Shown here: positions 18,301-26,200 of the stretch, piece after piece | Layout of the letters: each line of letters begins with the position of its first letter | Position numbering within the stretch: position 1 is the stretch's first letter | NCBI GenBank assembly: GCA_002315855.1 | Contig: DCIG01000051.1 | Span: 1 to 47,788, forward strand | Length of the DNA: 47,788 nt | Reading direction: 5' to 3' | DNA from: Lentisphaeria bacterium UBA1732 | GTDB taxonomy: Bacteria; Verrucomicrobiota; Lentisphaeria; Victivallales; UBA1829 | Translations under genes and position numbers: made by a program | The notes under the pieces: model-generated | The model's database searches: none | What the model was told of the DNA's origin: nothing | Seen by the model: only the letters and a program-made list of their open reading frames with translations

Positions 18301-18584
18301 TCACCTCTGACAAGAATGCCAATGCCGGGATCTCCTTCTACAGTGAAAAAACCAATCAGGGCATGGAATTTTCCGCTCTTCCGTGGACTCAGCGCGAACT
18401 CCGCGCCTCCACCACGCCGGACCGTCTCCCTGCATCTGACAAGACCGTCCTCGAACTCGACGTCTTCCAGGCTCCCCTCGGCGGCAACAGCTGCGGACCG
18501 GGACCGATGGAAAAGTACATCAAGTACGTCTCTTCCGACGCTCCTGTTACCATGGACTATGTCATTACACCCAAGAAATTCTGA
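15303..18584 (+). CDS. lacZ: Secreted GH2 beta-galactosidase, LacZ type
   Basis: Releases beta-linked galactose. The 1093-residue protein has an N-terminal signal peptide (cleavage near AVQAQ). The order of domains follows E. coli LacZ: jelly-roll (about 45-235), Ig-like domain (about 240-355), TIM barrel (about 355-640), second Ig-like domain and Bgal_small_N. Acid/base Glu480 lies in SLGNENGRG and nucleophile Glu544 in VCEYAHSMGN. A Gln/Asn/Gly/Arg/Pro-rich stretch at about 875-900 (NRPQQQGNRPQGGRPGQQQ) interrupts the last domain and is not typical of the family. AAAGGA precedes the ATG by about 8 bases. The galactan-active GH43 elsewhere in the window would feed it. Confidence 0.88.
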   Translation: MRSMPKVSGLTIGAATFLSIAAFAVQAQERPEWENEKVNFVNVEPVRSDTAVPTASNQSTLLNGNWKFNFVLKPEDRPMDFYKVNFDDSSWKTIPVPSSWQVQGYGTPLYSNVGYPFETRNPPSVTTQPAQWMTSYVERNPVGSFRTNFTLPANYGNGQVFLRFNGVEAGYYVWVNGEKVGYAEDSYNPDEFNVTKYLKKDGKNTLAVQVFRWTDGSYLEDQDFFRHSGIFRDVVMFHTPDLALRDIYVHTLLANDYKDGTLEGNLFVKNYSEKELTGNVNYKLTYKGKEIWKGSSSITVPANSEAPVKLSYVVKNVDAWTAETPNLYQFTATIDDASKSAAAHQELNADLGFRTVEVGPQYQLLINGKEVILKGVNRHETHPDMGRAITREVMEKDIKLMKAHNVNTLRTSHYPDAPYMYELCNKYGIYVVAESNIECHGKQELTRNPDWTQAYVERNLNTVNRLKNNPSIIFWSLGNENGRGQNLDAASKAIREIDTTRLIHSCDLGFRRGITDMGSCMYPDVNGLNGTGRNNEQAPFFVCEYAHSMGNALGNFQDYMDAFERHPRLIGGCIWDWVDQDIHAELNPATGKYAAAPNKGKARAYGGMFGDNPNDGNFCENGVIDSERHITPKLMEVKKVYQYLRFKQTDAGTNKVTVQLLNKYFHKTLSGARIAAVPIGGFGKGGKRAVQVKNVPDLAPGATADFTFDIPAGATKDMLYLVFPNEKESIAQYDIVENPVDPVKALDNGDLDMARKLAIAYESFAQVPDDSLNLTASASDAALTRTGSDTEKTAVISNNKVSVTFANGLLSGIAYNKKDMLLSGPVLNAYRSPLDNDGWLRGRNDISLTPACTAFTVAQQGKNFVVTSTVDYNTGNGNRPQQQGNRPQGGRPGQQQGGGYSFSVETVWTIFPDGSIRSQNKIMPKFGRNSLPCLGFVMNLPKEFSKVEYLGYGPMENYNDRKTGSFFDHFKTTVQEIYGTTYYAKSQACGNRTGTKWVRLTSDKNANAGISFYSEKTNQGMEFSALPWTQRELRASTTPDRLPASDKTVLELDVFQAPLGGNSCGPGPMEKYIKYVSSDAPVTMDYVITPKKF

Positions 18585-18613
18585 TTTGATTTCCGTGTAA
18601 CAGCATACGATTA

Positions 18614-18656
18614 CCCCGACAGAACTTTACCTGTTCTGCCGGGGCTTTTCTTTTTT
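18614..18656 (+). terminator. Terminator of the BNR-lacZ unit
   Basis: CCCCG-A-CAGAAC (18614-18625) pairs with GTTCTG-C-CGGGG (18633-18644), one A-C mismatch, then CTTTTCTTTTTT. It is about 30 bases after the lacZ stop. Confidence 0.85.
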
Positions 18657-18703
18657 CGTTTCCCGTCTTTTTTGAAATGAGGAGAATATCTGTTCTTTTA
18701 GAG

Positions 18704-18730
18704 TTTGTACAGACAAAAAAGACCAAATTC
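18704..18730 (+). repeat. TTTGTACAGACAAA motif, copy 1
   Basis: TTTGT-ACAG-ACAAA is an interrupted palindrome followed by AAAAGACCAAATTC. A near-identical copy lies at 20289-20314 upstream of psd. This one is about 140 bases upstream of the yebC promoter. It may be a transcription-factor site. Apart from the lacZ terminator and yebC promoter I see nothing else in 18585-18919. Confidence 0.45.
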
Positions 18731-18845
18731 AAGATAAATCAAAATGCCATTCACTATTCTTTCAAAAAATCCTTGTTTTTTCTCTTCTCCGGACACTTTC
18801 CCCTGTTTTTCACATTTATTTTTTCATGACCTGCAAGGAATACAG

Positions 18846-18873
18846 TTGACAATTTGTTTTTTTATGCTATATT
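18846..18873 (+). promoter_or_regulatory. Promoter of yebC-ruvC
   Basis: TTGACA (perfect consensus) at 18846-18851, a 16-base spacer ending TGC, then TATATT at 18868-18873. It lies inside the longer open frame starting at 18854, which is why translation must begin at 18920. Confidence 0.85.
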
Positions 18874-18919
18874 AGTAAATAAATCTACCCGAAAACTGAA
18901 TCACAAACGGAGTTTTACC

Positions 18920-19681
18920 ATGTCAGGTCATAGCAAATGGGCCAATATCAAACACAAAAAAGAAGCCTCTGACAAGAAGAAAGGTCAGGTCTTCTCCCGT
19001 CTCGCGAAGGAAATTATGGTCGCTGTCAAACAGGGCGGTAAGGATCCTTCCTCCAACATCAAACTGCGTATGGCTCTCACCTCCGCAAAAGCCGGAAACA
19101 TGCCGCGTGAAAATATCGAACGCGCCATTAAGAAAGGTGCCGGCGAACTCGGCGATGTCGCATACGAAGAAATCACTTACGAAGGCTTTGGTCCTGCCGG
19201 TACCGCATTCGTCATCGAATGCCTCACCGAAAACCGCAACCGCACCATCGGTGATGTCCGTACCACACTCGATCGCAATGGCGGCAGCCTCGCTTCCAGC
19301 GGATCCGTGGTTCGTTTGTTCTCACGCTGTGCTCACTTTATGATTGAAGGCGAATTCGCCGATGAAGACAAGCTGATGGAACTCACCCTCGATGCCGGCG
19401 CGGAAGACATCTCCGCCGAAGACGGCGTTGCCGAAATCTGGGCTGCACCCGAAGCATTCAACGACATTGCCAAGGTTCTCGAAGATGCGGGCATCACCTG
19501 CACCGAAGCCGGCATTACCCGCCGCCCCGAAACGACAGTCGGTATCAACGAACTCAACAAGGCACAGCAGGTTCTCCGCCTCTCCGAACGCCTCAACGAA
19601 CTTGACGACGTTCAGGCAGTCTACTCCAACGAAAACATCGCCAGCGAAGTTCTCGAAGAAATCGACGCACAGGACAACTGA
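18920..19681 (+). CDS. yebC: YebC/PmpR family protein (TACO1 type)
   Basis: A cytoplasmic 253-residue protein of the YebC family. Members bind DNA as transcription regulators or, in the TACO1/YebC2 branch, help ribosomes through polyproline stretches. The start at 18920 gives the family's invariant opening MSGHSKWANIKHKK and follows CGGAG. The next in-frame ATG upstream (18854) is within the promoter. Recognisable later segments are KAGNMPRENIERAIKK, EEITYEGFGPAGTA and NRNRTIGDVRTTLDRNGG. Length matches the family (about 240-250). ruvC follows after 30 bases, the usual yebC-ruvC arrangement, implying cotranscription. Confidence 0.95.
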   Translation: MSGHSKWANIKHKKEASDKKKGQVFSRLAKEIMVAVKQGGKDPSSNIKLRMALTSAKAGNMPRENIERAIKKGAGELGDVAYEEITYEGFGPAGTAFVIECLTENRNRTIGDVRTTLDRNGGSLASSGSVVRLFSRCAHFMIEGEFADEDKLMELTLDAGAEDISAEDGVAEIWAAPEAFNDIAKVLEDAGITCTEAGITRRPETTVGINELNKAQQVLRLSERLNELDDVQAVYSNENIASEVLEEIDAQDN

Positions 19682-19711
19682 TTTTACCAAGTTGTTCTTT
19701 CAGGCAGAGTT

Positions 19712-20224
19712 GTGATCATTCTCGGCATCGATACTGCAATCCGGAAAACCGGCTACGGAATTATCCGCATGGATGCACTCGGGTCGCTCGAAATTCTGGA
19801 TTGCGGCATAATCAAGAATGCTCCGTCTCTGCCTCACTCCGAATGCCTCCGGCGGCTTGCCGGGGGAATCCGTGAGCTTGTTTCTCAATTCAAGCCGGAC
19901 GTTGCTTCTTTGGAAGCGGCTTTTGTTTCAAAAAACATCAAAACTGCAATGATTCTCAGTCTTGCACGTGGAGCCGTGATTACGGCTCTTGCTGAATCCG
20001 GGGTTCCCGCATTCGAGTATTCTCCGAAATCAGCGAAACGTGCTGCAACGGGCATTGGTGATGCCGCAAAAGAGCAGGTCGCTTCGATTCTTGCTGTCAT
20101 GGGCGGACTTGACATAGCTCAAATTCCCGATGATGCCACAGATGCTCTCGCGCTGGCCTACTGTCACGGCAATCTTGCGTTCCACGCAAATGCCGGAATC
20201 GTCGACATGCCTGTACCAATTTAA
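19712..20224 (+). CDS. ruvC: Holliday junction endonuclease RuvC
   Basis: Cleaves Holliday junctions with RuvAB in recombinational repair, acting as a dimer. The four metal-binding acids are in place: Asp7 (GIDTA), Glu68 (SLEAAF), Asp141 and Asp144 (DDATDALALAYCH), matching E. coli Asp7, Glu66, Asp138 and Asp141. Its 170 residues are normal for the family. Translation starts at GTG, placed 6 residues before the first catalytic Asp as in other RuvC proteins. ruvA and ruvB are not adjacent. It probably shares the yebC promoter. Confidence 0.95.
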   Translation: MIILGIDTAIRKTGYGIIRMDALGSLEILDCGIIKNAPSLPHSECLRRLAGGIRELVSQFKPDVASLEAAFVSKNIKTAMILSLARGAVITALAESGVPAFEYSPKSAKRAATGIGDAAKEQVASILAVMGGLDIAQIPDDATDALALAYCHGNLAFHANAGIVDMPVPI

Positions 20225-20288
20225 TTTATAAGGGGGTTTCCTTTTTATTCGGGATAGAAGTTTTTTCAGGAATGTGCAGAAGCTGGAC

Positions 20289-20314
20289 TTTGTACAGACA
20301 AAAAGACAATATTC
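20289..20314 (+). repeat. TTTGTACAGACAAA motif, copy 2
   Basis: TTTGTACAGACAAAAAGAC followed by AATATTC, 40 bases upstream of the psd ATG. It matches the copy at 18704 apart from one A and a few bases at the right end. TGGACT (20284-20289) and CAATAT spaced by 17 could be the psd promoter, in which case the palindrome lies across its -35/-10 spacer. Confidence 0.45.
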
Positions 20315-20354
20315 CCAATGGATGGAAATGCCCTAAGAAGAAACGAGGTTCCCA

Positions 20355-21116
20355 ATGTTGTTAACTCCTTATGGACAAAAAGAATGGGGAATTGCCATCC
20401 TCTCTTTGCTGATCTTTTTTGCTGTCCTCGCTGTTCTTTTCTTCTTCTGCAATCTCCCCAAAACAGCTGTAATTGTTCTGGCTGTCCTTGGTGTTGTCAT
20501 TTGTGCCGGAGCTTGCGCCTTTTTCCGCGATCCTCCCAGAACAATTCCCAATCGTCCGGATGCACTCCTCTCCCCAGCGGACGGTGTCATTCGCGACATC
20601 GAACTCCTGAAATCCGAATCTCTCGCCGATCCACAGCTTCGTGAACTTTTCGACGGCAAAGACATTCTTCGTGTGGGAATCTTCCTTTCCGTCCTGAATG
20701 TGCATATCAACCGCACTCCCTGGGCGATGACCGCGAAGTTCACCTCATACAAACCCGGTCGCTACCTTGATGCCCGCAATCCCAATGCATCCAGAGAAAA
20801 TGAAGCCATGATTATGGGCGGTATCGGCGAATATGAAGGTCAGCCTTTCCCGCTGGCGATACGTCAGGTTTCCGGAGCCATTGCCCGACGCATTGTGTGC
20901 CCCGTCAAACCCGGACAGCAGTTCCCGAAAGGCTTCAAATACGGCATGATCAAATTCGGTTCCCGTACCGAACTTTACATTCCCGCAGGAATGGGCTTTG
21001 AAGTTGCCGTGAATGTCGGAGACCCAGTGAATGCCGGTCTTTCCGTCATTGCTTTTGTGCGTCCGGAAGCAAAAGACAAGCTGGCTGCATGGGCTAAAGA
21101 AAAAATGGAGAAATAA
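20355..21116 (+). CDS. psd: Phosphatidylserine decarboxylase proenzyme (PSD-A type)
   Basis: Converts phosphatidylserine to phosphatidylethanolamine at the inner membrane. The proenzyme self-cleaves to create its pyruvoyl group. The N-terminus has two membrane segments (about 13-33 and 36-54), as in the short PSD-A branch. Family segments are FFRDPPR, LLSPADG, FLSVLNVHINRTP and PLAIRQVSGAIARRI. The cleavage site is Gly202-Ser203 in KFGSRTEL. The 253-residue length is close to the family's. GAGG precedes the ATG. pssA starts 2 bases after the stop, so synthesis of phosphatidylserine and its decarboxylation are encoded together. Confidence 0.95.
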   Translation: MLLTPYGQKEWGIAILSLLIFFAVLAVLFFFCNLPKTAVIVLAVLGVVICAGACAFFRDPPRTIPNRPDALLSPADGVIRDIELLKSESLADPQLRELFDGKDILRVGIFLSVLNVHINRTPWAMTAKFTSYKPGRYLDARNPNASRENEAMIMGGIGEYEGQPFPLAIRQVSGAIARRIVCPVKPGQQFPKGFKYGMIKFGSRTELYIPAGMGFEVAVNVGDPVNAGLSVIAFVRPEAKDKLAAWAKEKMEK

Positions 21117-21118
21117 TC

Positions 21119-21952
21119 ATGACTCAGCAGAAGATTGAGCAGAAGAAAAATTCTCTTCTGAAGTGCATTCCGAATACGCTTACCCTCTGCAATTCCCTTT
21201 GCGGATATACAGCGATTCTGATTACACTTCAGGCGTACAAACACACGGGCGATCCTGCCGCTATGGCACGTGTTTTCGCGTGGAGTGCAGGCATGATTCT
21301 CTTCGCCATGATCTTCGATATGTTCGACGGCTTTTCCGCTCGTCTCCTCAATGCCACCAGTATGCACGGGTTGCAGATGGACTCCCTTGCGGACATGACC
21401 ACGTTCGGTGTTGCACCGTCCATCCTTGTCGCCATTATGGCACACAATATGCGCAATATTGAGCGTACCGGCCAATTCATCCCCATCTGCATTTTCTGCG
21501 GCGTATACCTCGGATGTGCAGCACTGCGTTTGGCCACATACAACGTCCTTGCCATGGATCCGGACCACAAGGAAACGGGACATTTTTCAGGGCTTCCCTC
21601 CCCCGGTGCCGCGTCTGCGATTTGCTCTTTTATTCTTTTTTCCGCCACAGAGAAAGGCCGTCTTGAAGTGATTTTCCACTACCTTCCCGTTTACGCCATG
21701 GTTTTGGGTTTTCTGATGGTCAGCCGCATCCCGTATCTTCATATCGGCAAATGGCTGGCTTCCGCACTTCATTCTCCTCGCAAAATCGCCATTATCGTTT
21801 TCATTCTGCTCCTTTGGCTGATTTCTTCATTCATTGTCAACCCGTTTTTCTTCCCTCTGCTCGTCATCAATACCTATGTTATCTGGGGAATTGTTGCATA
21901 TTGCGCGGTGAAAATCGGATTCTTTCATCAGGGCGAGGATAATCTGCGATGA
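21119..21952 (+). CDS. pssA: CDP-diacylglycerol-serine O-phosphatidyltransferase
   Basis: Makes phosphatidylserine from CDP-diacylglycerol and serine at the inner membrane. The complete CDP-alcohol phosphatidyltransferase signature is present: Asp70-Gly71-x2-Ala74-Arg75-x8-Gly84-x3-Asp88-x3-Asp92. About eight hydrophobic segments are visible. At 277 residues it is a type II (multi-pass) enzyme. It lies 2 bases after psd and its stop overlaps the epimerase start (ATGA). Confidence 0.95.
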   Translation: MTQQKIEQKKNSLLKCIPNTLTLCNSLCGYTAILITLQAYKHTGDPAAMARVFAWSAGMILFAMIFDMFDGFSARLLNATSMHGLQMDSLADMTTFGVAPSILVAIMAHNMRNIERTGQFIPICIFCGVYLGCAALRLATYNVLAMDPDHKETGHFSGLPSPGAASAICSFILFSATEKGRLEVIFHYLPVYAMVLGFLMVSRIPYLHIGKWLASALHSPRKIAIIVFILLLWLISSFIVNPFFFPLLVINTYVIWGIVAYCAVKIGFFHQGEDNLR

Positions 21953-22914
21953 ATTGTCTGGTTACGGGCGGTGCCGGTTTTATCGGTTCTCATTTGACCG
22001 AAGCTCTGATTGCTGACGGGCATTCGGTTTCGGTCATTGATGATCTTTCCACGGGTTCTCTTCAGAATCTCACTTCCGTCAAAAATCATCCCGCCTTTTC
22101 CCTGATTCAGGGCAACATGCTGAATGCTCCTGAACTCCCAGCTTTGGTGCAGCAGTCCGATGTCATTTTTCATCTTGCAGCGGCGGTCGGCGTGGAACTG
22201 GTCGTACATGACCCTATTCGCACCATCACCACCAATGTTTTCGGTACGGAGCGTGTCCTTTCTCTTGCCTCTCAGTACGGCAAACGCATTCTGATTGCCT
22301 CCACAAGTGAAGTCTACGGCAAATCCGACAAAATCCCGTTCCATGAAACCGATGATTTGCTGATTGGATCGCCGAAACACTCCCGCTGGAGTTATGCCTG
22401 CAGCAAACTCCTTGATGAGTTTATGCTGATGGCGCATGTCCGCAGTCATGCCCTGCCCGGTACAGTTGTCCGCTTCTTCAATACCGTGGGACCTCGTCAG
22501 ACCGGACGGTACGGCATGGTGATTCCGCGCTTTGTTTCTGCGGCATTGCAGGGACAGCCTCTGCGCGTCTATGGCTCCGGCGGTCAGACCCGTTGCTTCT
22601 GCCATGTCTTTGACACGGTTCGCGCGCTGCGTGTTGTTGCGCAAACGCCCTCCGCTTGCGGCGAAATCCTCAATATCGGCAATACGGAAAGCATTACCAT
22701 TTACAATTTGGCCAAACGCATTATTTCCCGCCTTGGCAGTTCATCCGAAATTGAAATGATTCCCTACGAGCAGGCGTATGAAGTTGGATTTGAGGACATG
22801 ATTCATCGCAGTCCATGCTGTGAAAAAATTCTGAATCTGTGCGGCTGGCAGGCTGAAATCCCATTGAATACCATCCTTGATGATGTCGCGGCATATCTCA
22901 GACAGAAACTCTGA
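21949..22914 (+). CDS. NAD-dependent nucleotide-sugar epimerase/dehydratase
   Basis: A 321-residue extended short-chain dehydrogenase acting on a nucleotide sugar in the cytoplasm. The NAD motif GGAGFIG is at 7-13, the active-site Tyr149-xxx-Lys153 lies in SYACSKLLDE, and STSEVYG precedes it. The RFFNTVGPRQTGRYGMVIPRFV stretch resembles UDP-glucuronate decarboxylases and UDP-glucose 4-epimerases. I cannot choose between them. Translation is coupled to pssA by a 4-base overlap (ATGA), so surface-sugar supply is tied to phospholipid synthesis. It is the last gene of the unit. Confidence 0.88.
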   Translation: MNCLVTGGAGFIGSHLTEALIADGHSVSVIDDLSTGSLQNLTSVKNHPAFSLIQGNMLNAPELPALVQQSDVIFHLAAAVGVELVVHDPIRTITTNVFGTERVLSLASQYGKRILIASTSEVYGKSDKIPFHETDDLLIGSPKHSRWSYACSKLLDEFMLMAHVRSHALPGTVVRFFNTVGPRQTGRYGMVIPRFVSAALQGQPLRVYGSGGQTRCFCHVFDTVRALRVVAQTPSACGEILNIGNTESITIYNLAKRIISRLGSSSEIEMIPYEQAYEVGFEDMIHRSPCCEKILNLCGWQAEIPLNTILDDVAAYLRQKL

Positions 22915-22933
22915 TTTCAGATGCCTTTGACGG

Positions 22934-23018
22934 GGCAATTTGTTTTCTGAAAATTGCCTTGCCCGAAATGCTTTTCCCCAAAACTGAATCCTTCTTCATC
23001 AGGATTCAGTTTTTTTAT
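22934..23018 (+). terminator. Tandem terminator after psd-pssA-epimerase
   Basis: First stem GGCAATTT/AAATTGCC (22934-22958, no T-run). Second stem AAACTGAATCC (22981-22991) with GGATTCAGTTT (23002-23012) followed by TTTTTATTTTT, a strong intrinsic terminator. Bases 23019-23201 between this and the nifJ terminator are T/C-rich and I see no gene or clear promoter. Confidence 0.85.
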
Positions 23019-23201
23019 TTTTGCCCATCTATCTTTATTCCCCCGTTATCGTCCTTTTTGCCCATTTTCACGTCCTTTTCGTGCAAGACACATTAAGATA
23101 CGTCTTTTCTCATTCCCCCCTCTCATATCGTCTGTAAACCATGTTTCCTGCCGTCTCTGCATTCTATCATTCGATACGATTGCACAAAAGAGGAATCAAT
23201 T

Positions 23202-23239
23202 AAAAAAAAACCTCCCCTGCCCGTCAAGAGCAGAGGAGG
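23202..23239 (-). terminator. nifJ terminator
   Basis: On the minus strand CCTCCTCTGC pairs with GCAGGGGAGG (10 bp, one G-T pair) around a 9-base loop, followed by TTTTTTTTT. Confidence 0.9.
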
Positions 23240-23276
23240 TGAGAACGTTCAAACGTTATCGTTCGATCAGTGCGGC

Positions 23277-26200
23277 TTACTTCAGCAGTTTGCCGACTTC
23301 CTGATAGAATTCCATACGCTTTGCCGCATCCTTTTCGGCCTTGGCAAAAAGTTCTTCCGCGTGAGCCGGATTGGCCTTGAGCAGAGATTTGTAACGACCT
23401 TCGCTGCGGATGAATTCCTGGAACTTTTCCGGTTCGGACTTCTTGACATCCCAGCTGAACGGAACTTCGTTCTGCGGGTTGTAGCGATACAGCGGGAAGT
23501 AACCGCTTTCGACGGCGCGCTTCTGTTCGTTCTGGGTCTTGCTCATATCGATGTTGTGAGCAATACACGGAGCGTAGGCGAAGATGATGGACGGGCCATC
23601 GTATGCTTCTGCTTCCTGGAAGGCTTTCAGGGTCTGGGCACGGTCAGCACCGAGTGCGACGCTGGCGACATACACATAACCATAGCTCATGCACATGAAG
23701 CCCATATTCTTCTTGTAGGTCGGCTTGCCGCCTGCTGCGAACTTGGCAACAGCTGCGGTCGGGGTGGACTTGGAGGCCTGTCCGCCGGTATTGGAGTACA
23801 CTTCGGTATCCAGGACGAGGATGTTCACGTTGCGGTTGGAGGCGACGACATGGTCGATTCCGCCGTAACCGATATCGTTTGCCCAGCCGTCACCGCCGAT
23901 AATCCACACGGACTTATCGCAGAAGTAATCGGACAGTTCAACAATCTTCCTGATGGTTTCGCAACCGCAGACAGCAGCCTGTTTTTCGCAAACTTCTTTT
24001 GCCTTGGCCTGTGCGGCATAGGCTTCTGCGCACTTGGAGTTATCCCAGTAGGCCATAGCACCCTGAAGAGCTTCCTTGACTTCCGCCGGGGCCCTTTCAG
24101 AGGCAAGAACCTTTTCCACTTCCTGCTTCAGCAGAACGCGGTTGGAATCGATGGCAAGACGCATACCCAGACCAAATTCGGCGTTGTCTTCAAACAGGCT
24201 GTTTGCCCATGCGGGACCGCGACCGTTCTGAGCCTTGGTGTACGGGATGGTCGGGAAAGTACCGGAATAGATGGAGGAGCATCCGGTGGCGTTGGCGACA
24301 ACCATGTTTTCGCCGAACAGCTGGCTGACCAGCTTGACATACGGAGTTTCGCCGCAGCCTGCGCAGGCACCGGAGAACTCAAACAGCGGAGTACGGAGCA
24401 TCGCGCCCTTGACGGTTGTCGGGGCATTCTTGCCGATGATGTTTTCTTCCGTGCTGCCGAAGAATTTTTCGTTGGCATTTTCACCGGCGGCGCGTTCGAC
24501 GTCGAGGGTGGACCAGACAAGAGCCTGCTTGCCTTCTTTGTCCTTCATCGGGCACTGGTCGAGGCAAACACCGCAAGCCATGCAGTCTTCGATGTAGACC
24601 TGGACTTTGAACTTCAGTCCGTCAGCCTTCGGAACAGGATCCTTGGTGACGAAAGACGCAGGTGCATTGGCGAGGTCTTCGACCTTGAACAGTTTGGTAC
24701 GGATTGCAGCGTGCGGGCAAGCCATCGCGCAGACACCGCACTGAATGCAGTTCTGGTCGTTCCAATGCGGAACTCTCGGAGCGAAACCACGCTTTTCGAG
24801 ACATGCAGTACCGGTCGGCAGTGTGCCGTCAACAGACATGGCGGAAACAGGAATGGCATCGCCGTTGTTGCGCATACTGGGTTCGATAATCTTCTTGGCG
24901 AAATCACTGGCATCATCAGGAATCAGAGTCAGCGGTTCTGCGAACGGAACACCGTCCAGAGAAGCGGGGACAACGACTTCCTGGCAGGCATCTGCAGCCG
25001 CATCAACCAGTTCGTTGTTCATATCGATTACAGCCTGTCCCTTCTTGGAGAAGGTCTTGGCGTTGAGCATCTTCATTTCCTTGGAAGCATCTTCAAACGG
25101 GACGATGCCGGAAACCTTGAAGTAAGCAACCATCATGACAGTGTTGGCACCCTTGCCGCGCAGACCGGGTTTGGTCTTCACGATTGCTTCGGCGTTCACA
25201 TTGTAGAATTTGATCTTCTTGTTGATGATGGTTTCCTGCATGTCGCGGGTCAGATGACCAAACACTTCATCATTGCTGTAATGGCTGTTCAGCAGGAAGG
25301 TACCGCCTTCCTTGATGCCCTTCAGCAGGTCGTAACGACCGATGTAAGCGGCGCAGGAGCAGGACACGAAGTCCGGAGAGGTGATCAAATAGGTGGATTT
25401 GATCTTGGAATCGGAGAAACGCAGATGAGAGCAGGTCAGACCGAAGGACTTCTTGGAGTCGTATGCGAAGTAGGCCTGAGCATCCTTGTTCGTCAGATGA
25501 CCGATCACCTTGATGGTGGTCTTGTTGGCACCGACGGTACCGTCGCCGCCCAGACCATAGAACATGCAGGCGGTTGTGCCGGCGGGTTCCGTGGCGATGT
25601 GTTCTTCAATCTTCAGAGAAGTATTGGTAACGTCATCATCAATACCGACGGTGAAGCCGTGGAAGCCGCCTTTTTCGAGGTGCTTGTACACCGCGAGAAT
25701 CATGGACGGAGTGAAATCCTTGGAGGACAGACCATAACGGCCGCCGATAATCGTGATTGCCGGATTGTTGATGGCAACTTTCACGTCCATATAGAGCGGT
25801 TCGCCGATTGCGCCCGGCTCTTTGGTGCGATCGAGAACGGCAATACGCTTGACGGTCTTCGGCAGGGCTGCAAGGAATGCTTCCGTGTAGAACGGACGAT
25901 ACAGGCGGACCTTGACCAAACCGTACTTGGTGCCGCGGGTGGCGTTCAGGTATTCGATGGTTTCTTCGATGGCTTCGCAGGCGGAACCCATGGCAACGAT
26001 TACGTCAGTTGCATCTTCTGCGCCGACATAGTCGAACAGATGATACTGGCGACCGATAACCTTGGCGACTGCATCCATCTTTTCCTGCACGATTGCGGGG
26101 CAGGCATTGTAGAACTTGTTGACCGTTTCGCGACCCTGGAAATAAACGTCGCCGTTCTGAGCGCCGACTTTGCAAATCGGGCTTTCGGGACGGAGTCCGC

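Noticed and set aside
22954..23304. 116-codon plus-strand frame between the epimerase and nifJ
   Set aside because: It contains two opposing terminators and runs into the 3' end of nifJ. No ribosome site.
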